From contig CM017765.1 of the NCBI GenBank assembly GCA_008009225.1, positions 34,428,452 through 34,492,451 of the forward strand: a DNA stretch of 64,000 bases, read 5' to 3'. A program made the translations under genes and the position numbers. Within the stretch, counting starts at the first letter, position 1, and each line of letters starts with the position of its first letter. Shown piece by piece: positions 11,401 through 22,841 of the stretch. This DNA comes from Acer yangbiense (lineage: Eukaryota; Streptophyta; Magnoliopsida; Sapindales; Sapindaceae). The notes under the pieces are model-generated. The model searched no databases. It was not told where the DNA came from and was given only the letters and a program-made list of their open reading frames with translations.

Positions 11401-11746
11401 CATCTTAGGTGGTCTAAGAGGACTGGGAATGCTCCAGTCGTGGCATGTATCAAGGAGTGGTGGGATATTCTGGTTGGAAAAGTTCTTCCTTGAGTGAATT
11501 ACACATTTTTTCGATTAACAATTTTTTTTTATGAATAACAAGAACGGAAAATTGCACAAACATTCTCAAAACTTTGGCCATATTGCACGCATATGCAACT
11601 CATATATTAATTACATAGACAACCTTCAAAATTATGGACTAACGGTTAACTAATTTTGTGATTTAACAGTGAAACGGAAATTCAGTATTTTTGTGTATGC
11701 AAATAATAAATAATGAAAAGTTAAACATGCGTGCAATTATTTATAA

Positions 11747-13571
11747 GAACGAATTACACCCACCTCCCCTGAGGTTTGCTAAATTACAGATGAAAACGAC
11801 TTTATCATTAACTAACACTCATCTCCCCTCCCGTCAGTCAACGTCCGTTTAATCTAACCGTTGACTTTGTGAGGAAGGGTAATTTCGTCCTTTCATAACT
11901 TATATACTGTACACGTCAGATTAAAAAAGAAAAAATATTGATACAAAGGGAAAATAAAAAATAAAATATATTTATATACAAAAAATAAAATAAAAAATTA
12001 TACCAAGGCAAAATATTTAAAACCCAAATTTTATCCAAACCCTAATCATCTTCATCATCTTAAAATCCAAATTTTATCCAAACCCTAATCATCATCATCT
12101 TCTTCCAAATTTTATCCAAACCCCAATCATCTTCTTCCAGTCATCATTTTATTCAAACCCAAATTAGAAAAGAATATTAAAAATATAAATTAAAAAAAAA
12201 AAGAACTAATTACATCAACTGTGTTTTGGTTGTAGCAGGAAGATGAACTGCGTTGATCAGCAAATCATCATCATCTGTTTGTCTCTTTCTTCAACAAACA
12301 CCACCATTTTTTTTCATTTAAAATAGATACATTTTTTATTTAAAAAAAAAACGAAATTAATGTGTGGTTGGGATTTGGGAAATTAACTTTCCTTTTTTTT
12401 TTTTCTTTCATTAAAACAGATCTTTCATTCTTCTCCACCAATCACTATCTTCTTCTTCTCCACCACCATTTCCTAGCCAAACCGTACCTACCTCTACTCA
12501 TACACCAAACCCTAGCCGCCACCCTAACCCACCAAATCACTCCAACCACCACCTCTACAAGCGCCGATCGTCATCCAAACGAAAAGATCGGCGCTCGATC
12601 TCCTCCTGGACGCGAAGATTGGCACTCGATCTCCTTCCAAATGAGTAGATTGGTGCTCGATCGATCTCCTCTCGCCGCCGATCGTCTTCTTTCCTTTTCT
12701 CCTTTTCTCCTTCTTGTCTCCATCTTCTTTATTTTGACAGATTTGGCTGTTATTGGGTTGTGGGATGGTGGTGGTTTCTGGATTTTGGTGGTTTGGGTGG
12801 GCCGCCGGCGAGATCGTGGGATGGTGGTTCTGGATTTTGGTGGTTTTGGTTGTTGAATCTGATGGTGGCTATGGTGGATGGTGTTGGGTTTGGTTTCGAA
12901 TATATGGTGGTTGGGTTTGGTTGTGAAGCTGTTGGTGATTGGGTTGGGTGGTGTAATTCTGGGTTTTGAACTTGATAAATTGGTGAATTATTGTTTGGTT
13001 TGTAAATTATGGAATTTGATGAATTTTCTGATGATGATGGTCGATGAACTCGATGAACTGGAACTTGATTATTGTTTTGTTTTTTTTGTTTTTTTTTTGT
13101 TTTTTAATTTTGTTTTTGCAAATTTTCAAACCCATTTTTTTTCAATTAATCTCTATTTTTATTTAAAAATTTTAAATATATATTTTTAAATAGCTGGACC
13201 AGCATTTTTTTTTATAAAAAAATCGTTATTTTTTTAATTTGAATCTTTACTCATAAAAAAATTTATAAATCTTATTTAATTTAAAAAACATTATTAATTT
13301 TCAATTAATCTTATTTTTTAAATAAATTTCTTTTTATTTTATTTTATTTGTAATATGATTTTTTATTTATTTTAGTTTTTGTCTTTTTCTGGGGTTATAA
13401 AAGTAAATAGACATACCTAGGGGTATTTTGGACTTTTACACGGTCTGACAAGGTCAAAGGCTAAATGTAACGGACGTTGACTGACGGGAGGGGAGGTGAG
13501 TGTTAGTTAATGATAAAACCGTTTTCATCTGTAATTTAGCAAACCTCAGGGGAGGTGGGTGTAATTCGTTC
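11747..13571. mobile_element. Non-autonomous Mutator-like element, 1825 bp
   Basis: The ends are inverted copies starting GAACGAATTACACCCACC and staying similar for over 100 bp (11747-about 11870 and about 13450-13571). The 9-bp target duplication TATTTATAA is perfect at 11738-11746 and 13572-13580, as expected for MULEs. No transposase is present. The interior has T-rich DNA, then a GC-richer stretch (12420-12960) with CCAAACCCTAGCCGCC and repeats of GATCGGCGCTCGATCTCC. It looks like a captured 5' end of a host gene; a 164-codon ORF (12362-12856) lies there but I recognise no family in it. Confidence 0.88.
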
Positions 13572-13872
13572 TATTTATAAACTCGGGGCTGTTAATGCAA
13601 TTAATCCAACTATGGTAGTTACAAATGTAACAAAATTTAGCTAAAACCTAAATTGACCCAATGTCTAAAACCATGAGCCGAAAGCAGACGCAAAAGCAAC
13701 TCACACGTATCGTAATTATCGAATGGCTACGTGGCAGCGGCAGTGTTGTTGGAAAAGTCTTTAGCTTACAACTTAAAACTCCAAACGCATCTTCTTCTCT
13801 AACTAAAACACTAAAACCAAAATCCACCAAAGCTTTCTTCTCCAAATCTAGCAGACTTCGAAGAATCAAAGA

Positions 13873-14288
13873 ATGGCGTACGTAGATCACGCGTTTTCGA
13901 TATCAGATGAAGATATAATGATGGAGACATCTTACACCGTCAACAATCGGCCTCCGATCAAGGAGATCGGATTGGCTATTGCTCTTCTCGTTTTTGGCAC
14001 CGTCGGCATCATTTGCGGCATCGCCATGGCCGTCAACAGAGTTGGCGGTGACCGAGCCCACGGTAACGTCTTATCAATTTTTGTATTACTTCTTATTATT
14101 GTGATTTGTGCACTTTCATTTATTAATTAATTTTTATTTTTGGGGTTTTTTTTTTCTTCTTATTAGGGCTTTTCTTTGCAATACTGGGTTCGATCCTGTT
14201 TATACCGGGATTTTATTATACCCGGATTGCATATTATGCTTACAAAGGATACAAAGGCTTTTCTTTCTCCAACATACCTGCCGTTTAG
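13873..14288 (+). CDS. TMEM230: TMEM230-like two-span membrane protein (DUF872 type)
   Basis: Two coding exons, 13873-14062 and 14167-14288, are joined across a 104-bp GT..AG intron to give 103 residues, the usual size for plant members. The N-terminus MAYVDHAFSISDEDIMMETS faces the soluble side. Hydrophobic segments lie at about residues 33-54 and 65-86, joined by the conserved NRVGGDRAHG loop, and the end is GYKGFSFSNIPAV. Animal TMEM230 works in vesicle trafficking on endomembranes; the plant role is inferred only from family membership. The ATG is the first in frame, and the whole protein reads without a defect. A MULE ends 301 bp upstream of the start codon, so the promoter is short or overlaps the transposon end. 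Confidence 0.93.
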
Positions 14289-15349
14289 CTGATATTTGTA
14301 TGCTCTCCTGTTCATGTACAGATCTTTTCCTCTTTTTTTTTTTAATTTTTTTTTTCAAATATTACTTGTTCAATCTTCTCTAGTTTCGTTTGAATAATGA
14401 TGTGTATATGAGTGATTAATGTTGTGAACAAGGGCCGTATATTCAGTTTCTACGTCTCTCTATAGTCATATTGTGATTTATCCAGTCATCTTTGTTGTTC
14501 GTGTTATTGACATAGTATTATTTAAAGCTTAGATTTATCTGTATGTTTTCATGAATTTATTATTTCATTTTGGCGCTTCAATTGTTCCATTTTCACTTTT
14601 TTCCTCCATTATTACATACTGTTTCGCTCTAAGGAACCAATTTGTTAATATGCAAGCTATTGCGGAGGGGCAACCTCTATTTATTACACTAGGCTTTAGA
14701 ACATAGTTTCTTTTATAGAAATTATTCTTAAGATTCTAGGAGTCAGCATATTTGTCTCTGAAGTTTATATAGGCTCCTCTTTGTGGAAAGTATATTTTTG
14801 TACAAAATAGCAGTGATTCATAGAAGAAAATAAATACAGAAAATGGTGGGAGAGGGACAGTAATTGAATTGGGGAGTGAAGGATCAGTTTCAAGCAAGTG
14901 ATACTCTAGCTTATTACTACTACTACTAGTCTTTATATTTTTTGTGTTTATAATTGGGAAGAAAGGGAAGACGCCAGAGGATAGCGCACTAAGTTAATCT
15001 GATGAAATGCTTTCTGAGATCATTTCAATTCCTTCTGGATAAGAGTAACACTTGTTCAATGGATAAGCAAGGCTTCAGATTTGGAGGACACTTCTGGTTG
15101 AAACTGAAGTGCAAAGTGAAAGAATAATAAGGTTCTAAATGGTCTATTGTTGTTCCTTGTGTTGTGTGCAATTGTTAAGCAGTGTTGAAAGTTGGGTATC
15201 CTGAAATGATCTTCAACTAATGTAAGACTTAGTGAGTGGTGGATACTGGGAGAGAAAATTTGGTATAAGGTTCTAAAATGTCTTAAAATAGCTGTCTTTC
15301 AAAGACCTTTTCTCGCTATAGTAGGTTGAGGTTGAGGCAGGGTTGGGGT
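14289..15349. other. TMEM230 3' flank
   Basis: AT-rich sequence with T-runs just after the stop codon. It should hold the 3' UTR and polyadenylation site, but I see no clear signal and no coding potential. Confidence 0.5.
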
Positions 15350-15873
15350 CATAGTTATTAAAGGCGTTAGGCACTAGCGGTCCCTGGAGCCCGAGGCGCA
15401 AGGCGCAAGGCGAGGCACGCGCCCGACTAAAGTCAAGCACACTTTTTTTAAAAACATGGAAAACATTCATAAAACATTTCAAAACCTAATTTATCCTAAA
15501 AATTTATATAACAAGACAAGAATAATAAAAGAATGAAAATGCACTCAGTCATACTAAGATTCAAACTTCAAAGTTTCAAATGCAAACAACCAAACCAAAC
15601 ACATAAAAAATAAAGGATGTTCAAATTAGTTTCTAGTTTTCTATTTTCTAGCAAGGTCTTATTTTTGGCTTTTCGACTTTTTGGGCTAGTTTTTTGGCTG
15701 TGGGATGTGGGCTGACTTTTGGGCTTTAATTTTCAAAAGCCCACCTATTTAAAGAGGAAAAAACCCGTTGCCCGTTACCTACGACGGCTGGGCGCGCACC
15801 CGGATAAAATGGGGTGCCCGGCCTAACTACAGGCGCAAAAGCTGCGCCCGGAGGCACGCCTTTAATAACTATG
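15350..15873. mobile_element. hAT-type MITE, 524 bp
   Basis: Perfect 17-bp terminal inverted repeats CATAGTTATTAAAGGCG / CGCCTTTAATAACTATG are flanked by an exact 8-bp target duplication GTTGGGGT (15342-15349 and 15874-15881). Eight-bp duplications are typical of hAT elements. The subterminal DNA is GC-rich (GCGCAAGGCGAGGCACGCGC; TGCGCCCGGAGGCACG). No coding capacity. Confidence 0.9.
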
Positions 15874-15881
15874 GTTGGGGT

Positions 15882-17466
15882 TGGTGAGCTCTCATTGAGT
15901 CTTGTAGATTCTGTGGAAGGTATTTCTTGGTGGCTTTGCAGAAGTTAGAGGTAAGGAGTCTTTCAAGCTTGCAACCTACATACACATTGAAGCCGTTGTA
16001 AGTGGAAGGTGTGGAATTGGAATTGCTTTTCTTGGCATGTTAGAAGCCTATATAGGATAACTTTTTTGAGGTGAGGAGGTTAGGCTTTCTTCGAATTTTG
16101 AAATTAGGAATCTGATAGCATGCTCCTGCAAATTGTAGTTGAACAAGATATTACTAATTATCAAATTAATAATATTTTAAAAACCTTACTTGGAACAAGA
16201 TCAATCACCTTGTGTAGAAATTTTAATCAGTCCCAAAGGAATTTGTAGCTGCTCAACATATTTTCTTAGGGAGTTTCAATTTACACCGCAAAATGAGGTT
16301 TTCATTTCAAAACTTGACTTGAAAAATTGATAAAAATTTTGTGAAGGTATAATTTGGCAATAAACATGGACAAGTTAAGTTCATAGATGTTTGGTTGCTT
16401 TTATGGGGATATTATCTGAAGGAAAAGATATTCATAGGAATCAACGGGACGATGCCAACTTGCCCATGTGAGCAGTTGAGCATAGTAGTAAGATATGCTT
16501 TTCATTACCTCTTCATGCTGACAAATTCAGAAAGATTTGTTGATCTTGATTTTTGAATGGAGACTTGGGAGAGTGGTCAGCCCCCAATAGTTGTGACTTG
16601 TGAGTACTACAGCTCAACTTGCTGCTTCACATCTGTGTTCAAAAAGTTGTACATAATATTCAAAGTGCAGTATGAGCCCTATGAGATTTCAATTGAACAT
16701 TTGTAAAGATTATTGTTCTTGTGCAACTTATAGAAGATATTATAGAAGAAATCAATACCCAAAAGGTCCGAGATTCAAAATGAGCAGACTTAATGAGAAA
16801 GATGACATGATTTTGAGTTCCTTGTAGCTTTACTTTACCTTAGGAGTCTTTGAAAATCATATGATGGAACTTGCAAGTTCAAAACCTATACTGTAGACGT
16901 TAAAGTTTAACAAACACTGGCACAACTGTTCCGAATTGTTGGGTTTCATATAGATTAGATGTTTTCCAGCACAAATAACACAATTTTTTTAATGCTACAG
17001 CCTACAATGATTTTTTAATGCAGTTTTATTTGATTATATCCTAATCCAGTCTAATCTTAAATGTACCAAACAAAATATTAGAATTTTGTTGTTGGTAGCT
17101 TTCTGTTGGGTGTCAAATATCATTTTGTGGCTATCTTTGATTTTTCGGTGTATATATTGGTTAAGCTTGTTAATTATCTCATGAAAGATCTTGCTTAACT
17201 GCTTTGTGATGTTGGTGTAGCCTTTTTAGCTGTTTCCCTAATTATTGTTTGATTGATATCTTTCTTTATCAATCAACCGTAAAACTTGCAATTGATAGAC
17301 ACATGCAAATATTCTCGTGACAAAAAAATAAGTTATTATGGATGCCGGCCATCTCATCTTAGTTTAGACTGTCGTTCTTTACTAGAAGATCTAAAGTATT
17401 CTAGTTCATCATCTTCATCTCATCTTATGACTAGCTTTTTTTATTTGTAGTTATAATATAAGACAT
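15882..17466. other. Intergenic, no gene seen
   Basis: Moderately AT-rich DNA without an ORF over 60 codons in either direction, and no inverted repeat or family motif that I can recognise. Confidence 0.5.
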
Positions 17467-17473
17467 TTGCACA

Positions 17474-18228
17474 CTATGTAGCACGGATACGGCACAATAC
17501 GGAGATACAGTAAATCTTCAAAAATTAGGATACGGATACGGTAGGATCTGTCAATTAAAATAATATATATTTATATTTAAAAAATAATAATAATATATAA
17601 AAACATATTTGATAATTCATTCAAAATAAAAGCATATTCAGAATCTAAATAAAACATGTCACATAACTATATAAGTCATAACAATGTAACATATTACATG
17701 ATCCAAATAAAATATGCCACATAAGTCGAACATATTACAAAATCCAAATAAAACATACGTTACATAAATCATAACATATTACAAAATCCAAATACTACAT
17801 AAAAAAACTCATAAAACATATTTTAAATTCCTAATTAACTTCATTATCATCATTCATATTGTTAAAGAATCTAAATAATTCGGCCTTTTAACTCTGTTTC
17901 ATCAAGAGAAAGGTTTGTAATCTCAAGTATCCGGGTATTTTCCATGTCAATGGAATCAAAACCAAAATTTCCTTACAATTTCATTTTGACTCCTAAAATT
18001 TTGAAATTATAATTTGACCCTGTTTTATACTAAAATAATTATAATCTTGCCCCAAATGTATCCTCCAAGTATCCCCCAAGTATCCTCTAGTCAAACTTGT
18101 GAAAAAGTCAACGGATACGCCATTTGGCGTATCGGATACGTATCCTGAAGTATCCGAGGAGTATCTGAACTGGATACGAGTTCGATACGAGTTACCTCCA
18201 CCAAATGGATTATCCGTGCTTCCTAGAA
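17474..18228. mobile_element. Probable hAT-type MITE, about 755 bp
   Basis: The ends are inverted: CTATGTAGCACGGATACGG on the left, and on the right the complement of TAGGAAGCACGGATA. TTGCACA is repeated outside both ends (17467-17473 and 18229-18235), consistent with an eroded 8-bp duplication. ATACGGATACG-like motifs recur near both ends (GATACGGATACGG; GTATCGGATACGTATCC). The 18099-18356 ORF spans the right end and is not a gene. Confidence 0.72.
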
Positions 18229-18235
18229 TTGCACA

Positions 18236-20939
18236 TCTTTTGTTATCTCAACTTTGCTTGACTAATAATGTACATATTGAATCACTTACTCCTATCTCGT
18301 CTTGCTTTAATTGGATTTTTGTGAATGTATTGTATGGTTTCTCCATTTTCTATTGATCAACATGTAATCTGGGTTAATTTGATAGAAAGTGATGCGTTTT
18401 GAAAACATAAAATCTTTGTATAAGTTTTCACGTACGTGATATTTTTTTTTTGAGGTTGTGAAAAAAGAATTTTATTGGGCATTTGGAAGGAAAATCAAAC
18501 CTAACATGCTAATTTCACTAACACTTAGGAAGCTACATTAAAGTATATCCATGGGGGGTTATTACTAGTATTTATTTGGTGCTTATATTATAATTTTAAT
18601 TATAAATTTTACCTATGGTGTGCTAATTATTGGGCCTACAAACAATTTAGGCGAGAATTCATAATGAGTCCCTATATTATATGGAATTATAAATTTAGCC
18701 ATCCCCAATAAGTTCAATGTTTTTGTTATGAAAATGCCTTTAAATGAGTTATCCAACGCTTAATGACAGAAAACCTATCTGATGTTTGATAATGTTGTAC
18801 GGTGACAGAGATTGTCTCATTCCTCATTGCTAGCAGGTGAGGTTGAAGATGATATATAAGTTTTGGTCTCCTTTAATAGTTTAATTAAGTAGACACGTTT
18901 TGAACCATAAATGAATTACGTTTGAGTGAAGTTTATAATCCAAAACAATTATGTTAGGGTGAAGGATGTGTGTGAAGCTCACGATCCAAAACCATGGTCC
19001 AAAGTATATCCATGATGGTGTATGATACGTGTATAAAGCCCAAATCGGATAATGATGGATATCTCAGAATAAAATGACTTGTTTAAAATCATGGGACCTA
19101 TCACTTTGGCCTTGGTTTCAATGGGAGAGCAGCTTTCTCTAATTATTCTTGTGTCGCGCACTAAGTTTGTAGTTGCAAACTCCTGTAGTGCAATTGCTTG
19201 GGGCCGATTGTGAGCCATATATATTATTGTTTGTGTCCTCCTGACTGTTTTCACTATCAATTTGGACCCAGCAATTGCCTTTTGACTAGTTAGACGACGC
19301 CCAGATCCATTGATTCATTGAAAATTATAGTAATTTGAATTGTCTATACCACTAATGATTCTTTGTATTAAGCCATTTGATGTGTATAGTCAAGTCTTTA
19401 TAATATATGGGTTGGCCCATGAATTACAATTAATACTGGTGTATTCGATTAAAAGTTAGTCATCGCCGGAATCATGCTTAGGGAATAATTTACTGTAAAG
19501 TTAATCCGATGACTGTTTCCGTTAAAACAGTTATAAGACTCAAAAGCAGTATACTGCCCTTAAAAAAACTGTTAATGCAAATATTTGATGTAAAAAAAAA
19601 AAAAAAAAGTAACTTTATAAGTATATTTAATATAAAATAAAACAAATTAAAAAAATATGCTTATATTTTTTTTAATAATTCTATTAAGATACGAAGATTT
19701 GATGTTTTTAAATATCAATATTAAATTATTATTTTTTAATAATATTGATTACTATGTAATTAAAGTTGGGATACAAATGTCTTTATGCTAAAATTAATGA
19801 GGATGATTCCGCTTTTTAAATGATTCATTAAATCCCACATCATATTATTTCATAATCACAAATTTTGTAAGTTTTATTGACATTTGTTTCATACCAAAAT
19901 TATTAAATAAGTTATTTTAACTTTTTAATAGCAATACCAAACGAGGCCCAAAATGATATTTATAAACTTTCTTTTATTTGTGTTCATGCTTGTATTAGAA
20001 TAAGTTTGTTTGCATAATTATCGAGTTTCATATTTTAGTCTGTAGTATGGTCAATGCTTTAATTATTATGATGCAAGGATTCTCTTTTGTTTTTGTTTCC
20101 TAAGTTCATCTAATAGCTTTCCACGTTTTTTTTTTTTTTTTGTTCACTTGAATCTGTTCAATTTTGTTTTGAACATCTTTTAATTGATGGGATTAAATAT
20201 TATTTTGAAAGATAAAAGCTCAACAATACATGTGCAGTGACCCATGTGCAGTACAGAATTATGAATGTAAGAGACAAATGTTTTGGCCCATTGTCTTTGG
20301 AAAAACTTACACAAGGGTCTATCTTTCATATAATTCCTGGTCAATATTTGTTGATCATTATCTAGATGACAACAGGTCTGCAGAATATTTATTATAATTA
20401 TATAATTCATGAACATGTTGTATGTTATTAATTGAATGTTATTACTGTTAACCAAGTAGTCTAAGAAAAGAGATTATGTTCATTTTCCGGTTAATTACAA
20501 ATCAAGAATTTAGTTCACTTCCTCTCGTTAGCATTCATGATTAGTAATTTTCTCTTTGAGGGCACGTTTATTAATCGGGAATCAAAAAAACGAACTCGAT
20601 TCCTTAGGTGAAAGGGGAGAATTATGTTCCATTTCCAGTTAATTAAGTTCTCTTTCCCTTGTTAGCATTCCTGATTAATAATTATGTTACATTCTGTTTT
20701 TTCCTGTTAGTATTCCTGATTAGAAATTATGTTCCATTTCTAGATAATTACAAATCAGGAAACGCCTACCCCAAAGAAAATGATTGGAATGTATATTTTA
20801 TCGGTCAAGGTATGTTATGCATCACATAAAGAAAAAGACATTACAAATAGTGGAAACAAAACTATTTTCATTATAATTATACATAGTTGGTCTATTGATA
20901 TTAAGATAACTCCTTCAATGAGGAAAGTTAAATAGCAAT
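18236..20939. other. Intergenic, no gene seen
   Basis: AT-rich with several poly-A/T runs. The two ORFs here (18979-19260 and 20180-20455, both minus) show no family features, no splice context and biased composition, so I do not call them. Confidence 0.5.
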
Positions 20940-21396
20940 CTAGGGTTTGGGATGTTTTGGAGTTGGATTGGGATGAGTTGTGACACCATGATAGTCGATG
21001 TGGTAAACAGTCTCATCATCATCATCCACTTTATCTGCTGCACCATCTCCTCTTGATTGTTTTCTCTCATCATTATCATTTACCTGCATTTCACACTATT
21101 CAACTCATCAATTCTTCACACACTTCAATTATAACACATACATAATTGATTTCACATATTATGTCCAAGTTTTCCCAGATGTTAGAGATGAAATTATGCC
21201 ACTAAAAAGCTGAAACTATGGAATGAAGTACCTGGAATCGGTGGCATGGGCCTTTGTGATTTGAAGATGATATCAGCACTTGTTTTCTTGGGTGAAAATT
21301 AGTTGAATAAGCAGACGATCCAATGTTGTTTTGGATGAAGAAAAAGAAAGCAAATGTGGTGAGCATACACAGAGAAATGAAATGCAGAGATTTCAT
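20940..21396 (-). CDS. Small secreted DY-containing peptide precursor
   Basis: Two exons (21232-21396 and 20940-21083) join across a 148-bp GT..AG intron in phase 0 to give 102 residues. Residues 1 to about 29 form a signal peptide (LCMLTTFAFFFFI core, likely cut after SSA). The middle is polar and basic; the end is acidic (DDDDETVYHI) and runs straight into DYHGVTTHPNPTPKHPKP. An acidic stretch, then Asp-Tyr, then a Pro-rich C-terminus is the layout of precursors of tyrosine-sulfated plant peptide hormones (RGF/GLV, PSY, CIF), but the end lacks the PPxHN of RGF peptides and I cannot assign a family. An in-frame ATG 24 bp upstream is possible; the chosen one starts right at the hydrophobic region. 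A TATA box lies about 85 bp upstream. Confidence 0.72.
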
Positions 21397-21476
21397 TATT
21401 TTACTATTCAAATCAAACAAACCAAAAAAAAAAAAAAAAAAACTTGGAATGAGAATTGATTAAATGACCTTTTACA

Positions 21477-21488
21477 TTTATATATAAA
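21477..21488 (-). promoter_or_regulatory. TATA box of the peptide gene
   Basis: TTTATATATAAA lies 81-92 bp upstream of the chosen start codon on the minus strand, a good distance for a short 5' UTR. Confidence 0.6.
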
Positions 21489-22838
21489 CCACACCACAGC
21501 TTACAAGTTACAAGTTACAAGTTAGAAATGCAATTATTGGTTTGAGGGACCGAGGAGGAAAACGTGTCTCAGCCCATACTTATGATTCTGTTGTTTACAA
21601 GAGTGAATGTGGCCCATCAACAATTCAGACTCCTCGGGGGACAAGGTTGGTCACTTTCATCTTTAGACCGAATTGCAGTATTGCACAAACACCTTCGATA
21701 TTTCATGTAATTGCATGTATATGTAGTTTTTTTATTGAAATTGCACAAACTTTCCATGCCGTCATTGGTTGATGGTTAAAGTTAAACCTTGACTATCTTG
21801 TCCATACTCCATATAAAGTGTCCAAAATGCACCTAGTTTATATTTTATAATTAATTTTGTGATTTTCAATTCTGCTCCTTTTAGCCTTTAAATCACTTCT
21901 TTTAACTCAAAAACCATCTCTAGGATCGATTACATACAAAACACTCACTAAACACATAAAACAACCAATTTCACAAGAAAATATAACATAAAAGCATGGT
22001 AAATAAGGGGATAATATATATATGTAAAATTAATGGTATAATCTATGTCTATCTTTGTGTTGTTGTTGTGTTAAGCCGAGTACACCACATCCAAGGTCTA
22101 ACCATCTTTGTTTTTGTCCAACCTTTTGTGTTTGTGTGGTTTCGCATGCATATCCATACATTTATTATACCTAAGACTTAGAAATGAAAAAAATACAACT
22201 TGTGGTGAGTTGGGGTAGACTCGATGAAACCTCAAGTACTACTTTTATTGGGTTAGGAAGTTTGTTAGGAGACACAAATCCGAGGCAGAAGACATGATAA
22301 TGTGGTGATACACAAATCTACACATAAAGCGATGAAGGAGAAGTGAGTCCTAGATGACGTTCTTAGGAGGATAAGTTTTAGGTCTAAGGAAAAGAAATTT
22401 ACTAGGTTAATCGATATGAGTTAGTCTATAGGTGGCCATCACACCACCAAAGTAGAGTAAAACTAAGCACACCATTTGTATGTAACATCCCAATAATTAA
22501 CTAGAAATAAAGACTTTAAAGGACAATTTTTTACATAAATGAATAAATAATAGTAATAATAAGAATGGGTCAGAATCATTGTTTGGTATTTTTAAAAAAG
22601 AGTTACCATATTGAGAATCTAGTGTTTTCATTAGTGCATATTTATATGCCTCTTCAACCCTTAATGGTTGTTTTATTATAATTTCAATCGTGTTAACAAT
22701 TACTTGAAGTCTAAGAGTTGGAGAATCGAAAGAATCCAAAAATCATGTGAGTTTTTGGATTTTTAATACATAATTATTAGGAGATTTATGTAGTGTAATC
22801 TTTAAGATTAAATTATTGGACAGCAAATACATCCATCG
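21489..22838. other. Intergenic, no gene seen
   Basis: Contains a stretch around 21660-21780 (TTGCACAAAC…, GGTTAAAGTTAAACC) resembling 11540-11660, probably the end of an unidentified old transposon. ORFs at 21542-21772, 21996-22181 and 22497-22739 show no family features. Confidence 0.45.
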
Positions 22839-22841
22839 TAT

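Larger units (their letters stand above)
1943..11520 (-). mobile_element. Solo LTR (about 1.84 kb) split by a nested gypsy element
   Basis: The LTR starts TGTTATCCTGAAAAATCC at 1943 and ends TCGATTAACA at 11520. It is flanked by a perfect 5-bp target duplication, ATTTT, at 1938-1942 and 11521-11525. Its own sequence is 1943-2332 plus 10071-11520; the middle is a later insertion (2333-10065). No internal retrotransposon coding belongs to this copy, so it is a solo LTR left by LTR-LTR recombination. It is related to, but clearly diverged from, the LTRs of the nested element. Orientation is inferred from the minus-strand gag-pol of its relative. Confidence 0.85.

Noticed and set aside
12362..13189. 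164-codon and overlapping ORFs in the MULE
   Set aside because: Low-complexity translations (poly-Phe/Leu, Gly/Trp) with no recognised family; possibly captured untranslated sequence, so not called as a gene.
18979..19260. 93-codon minus ORF in intergenic DNA
   Set aside because: No signal sequence, domain, splice partner or promoter; expected by chance.
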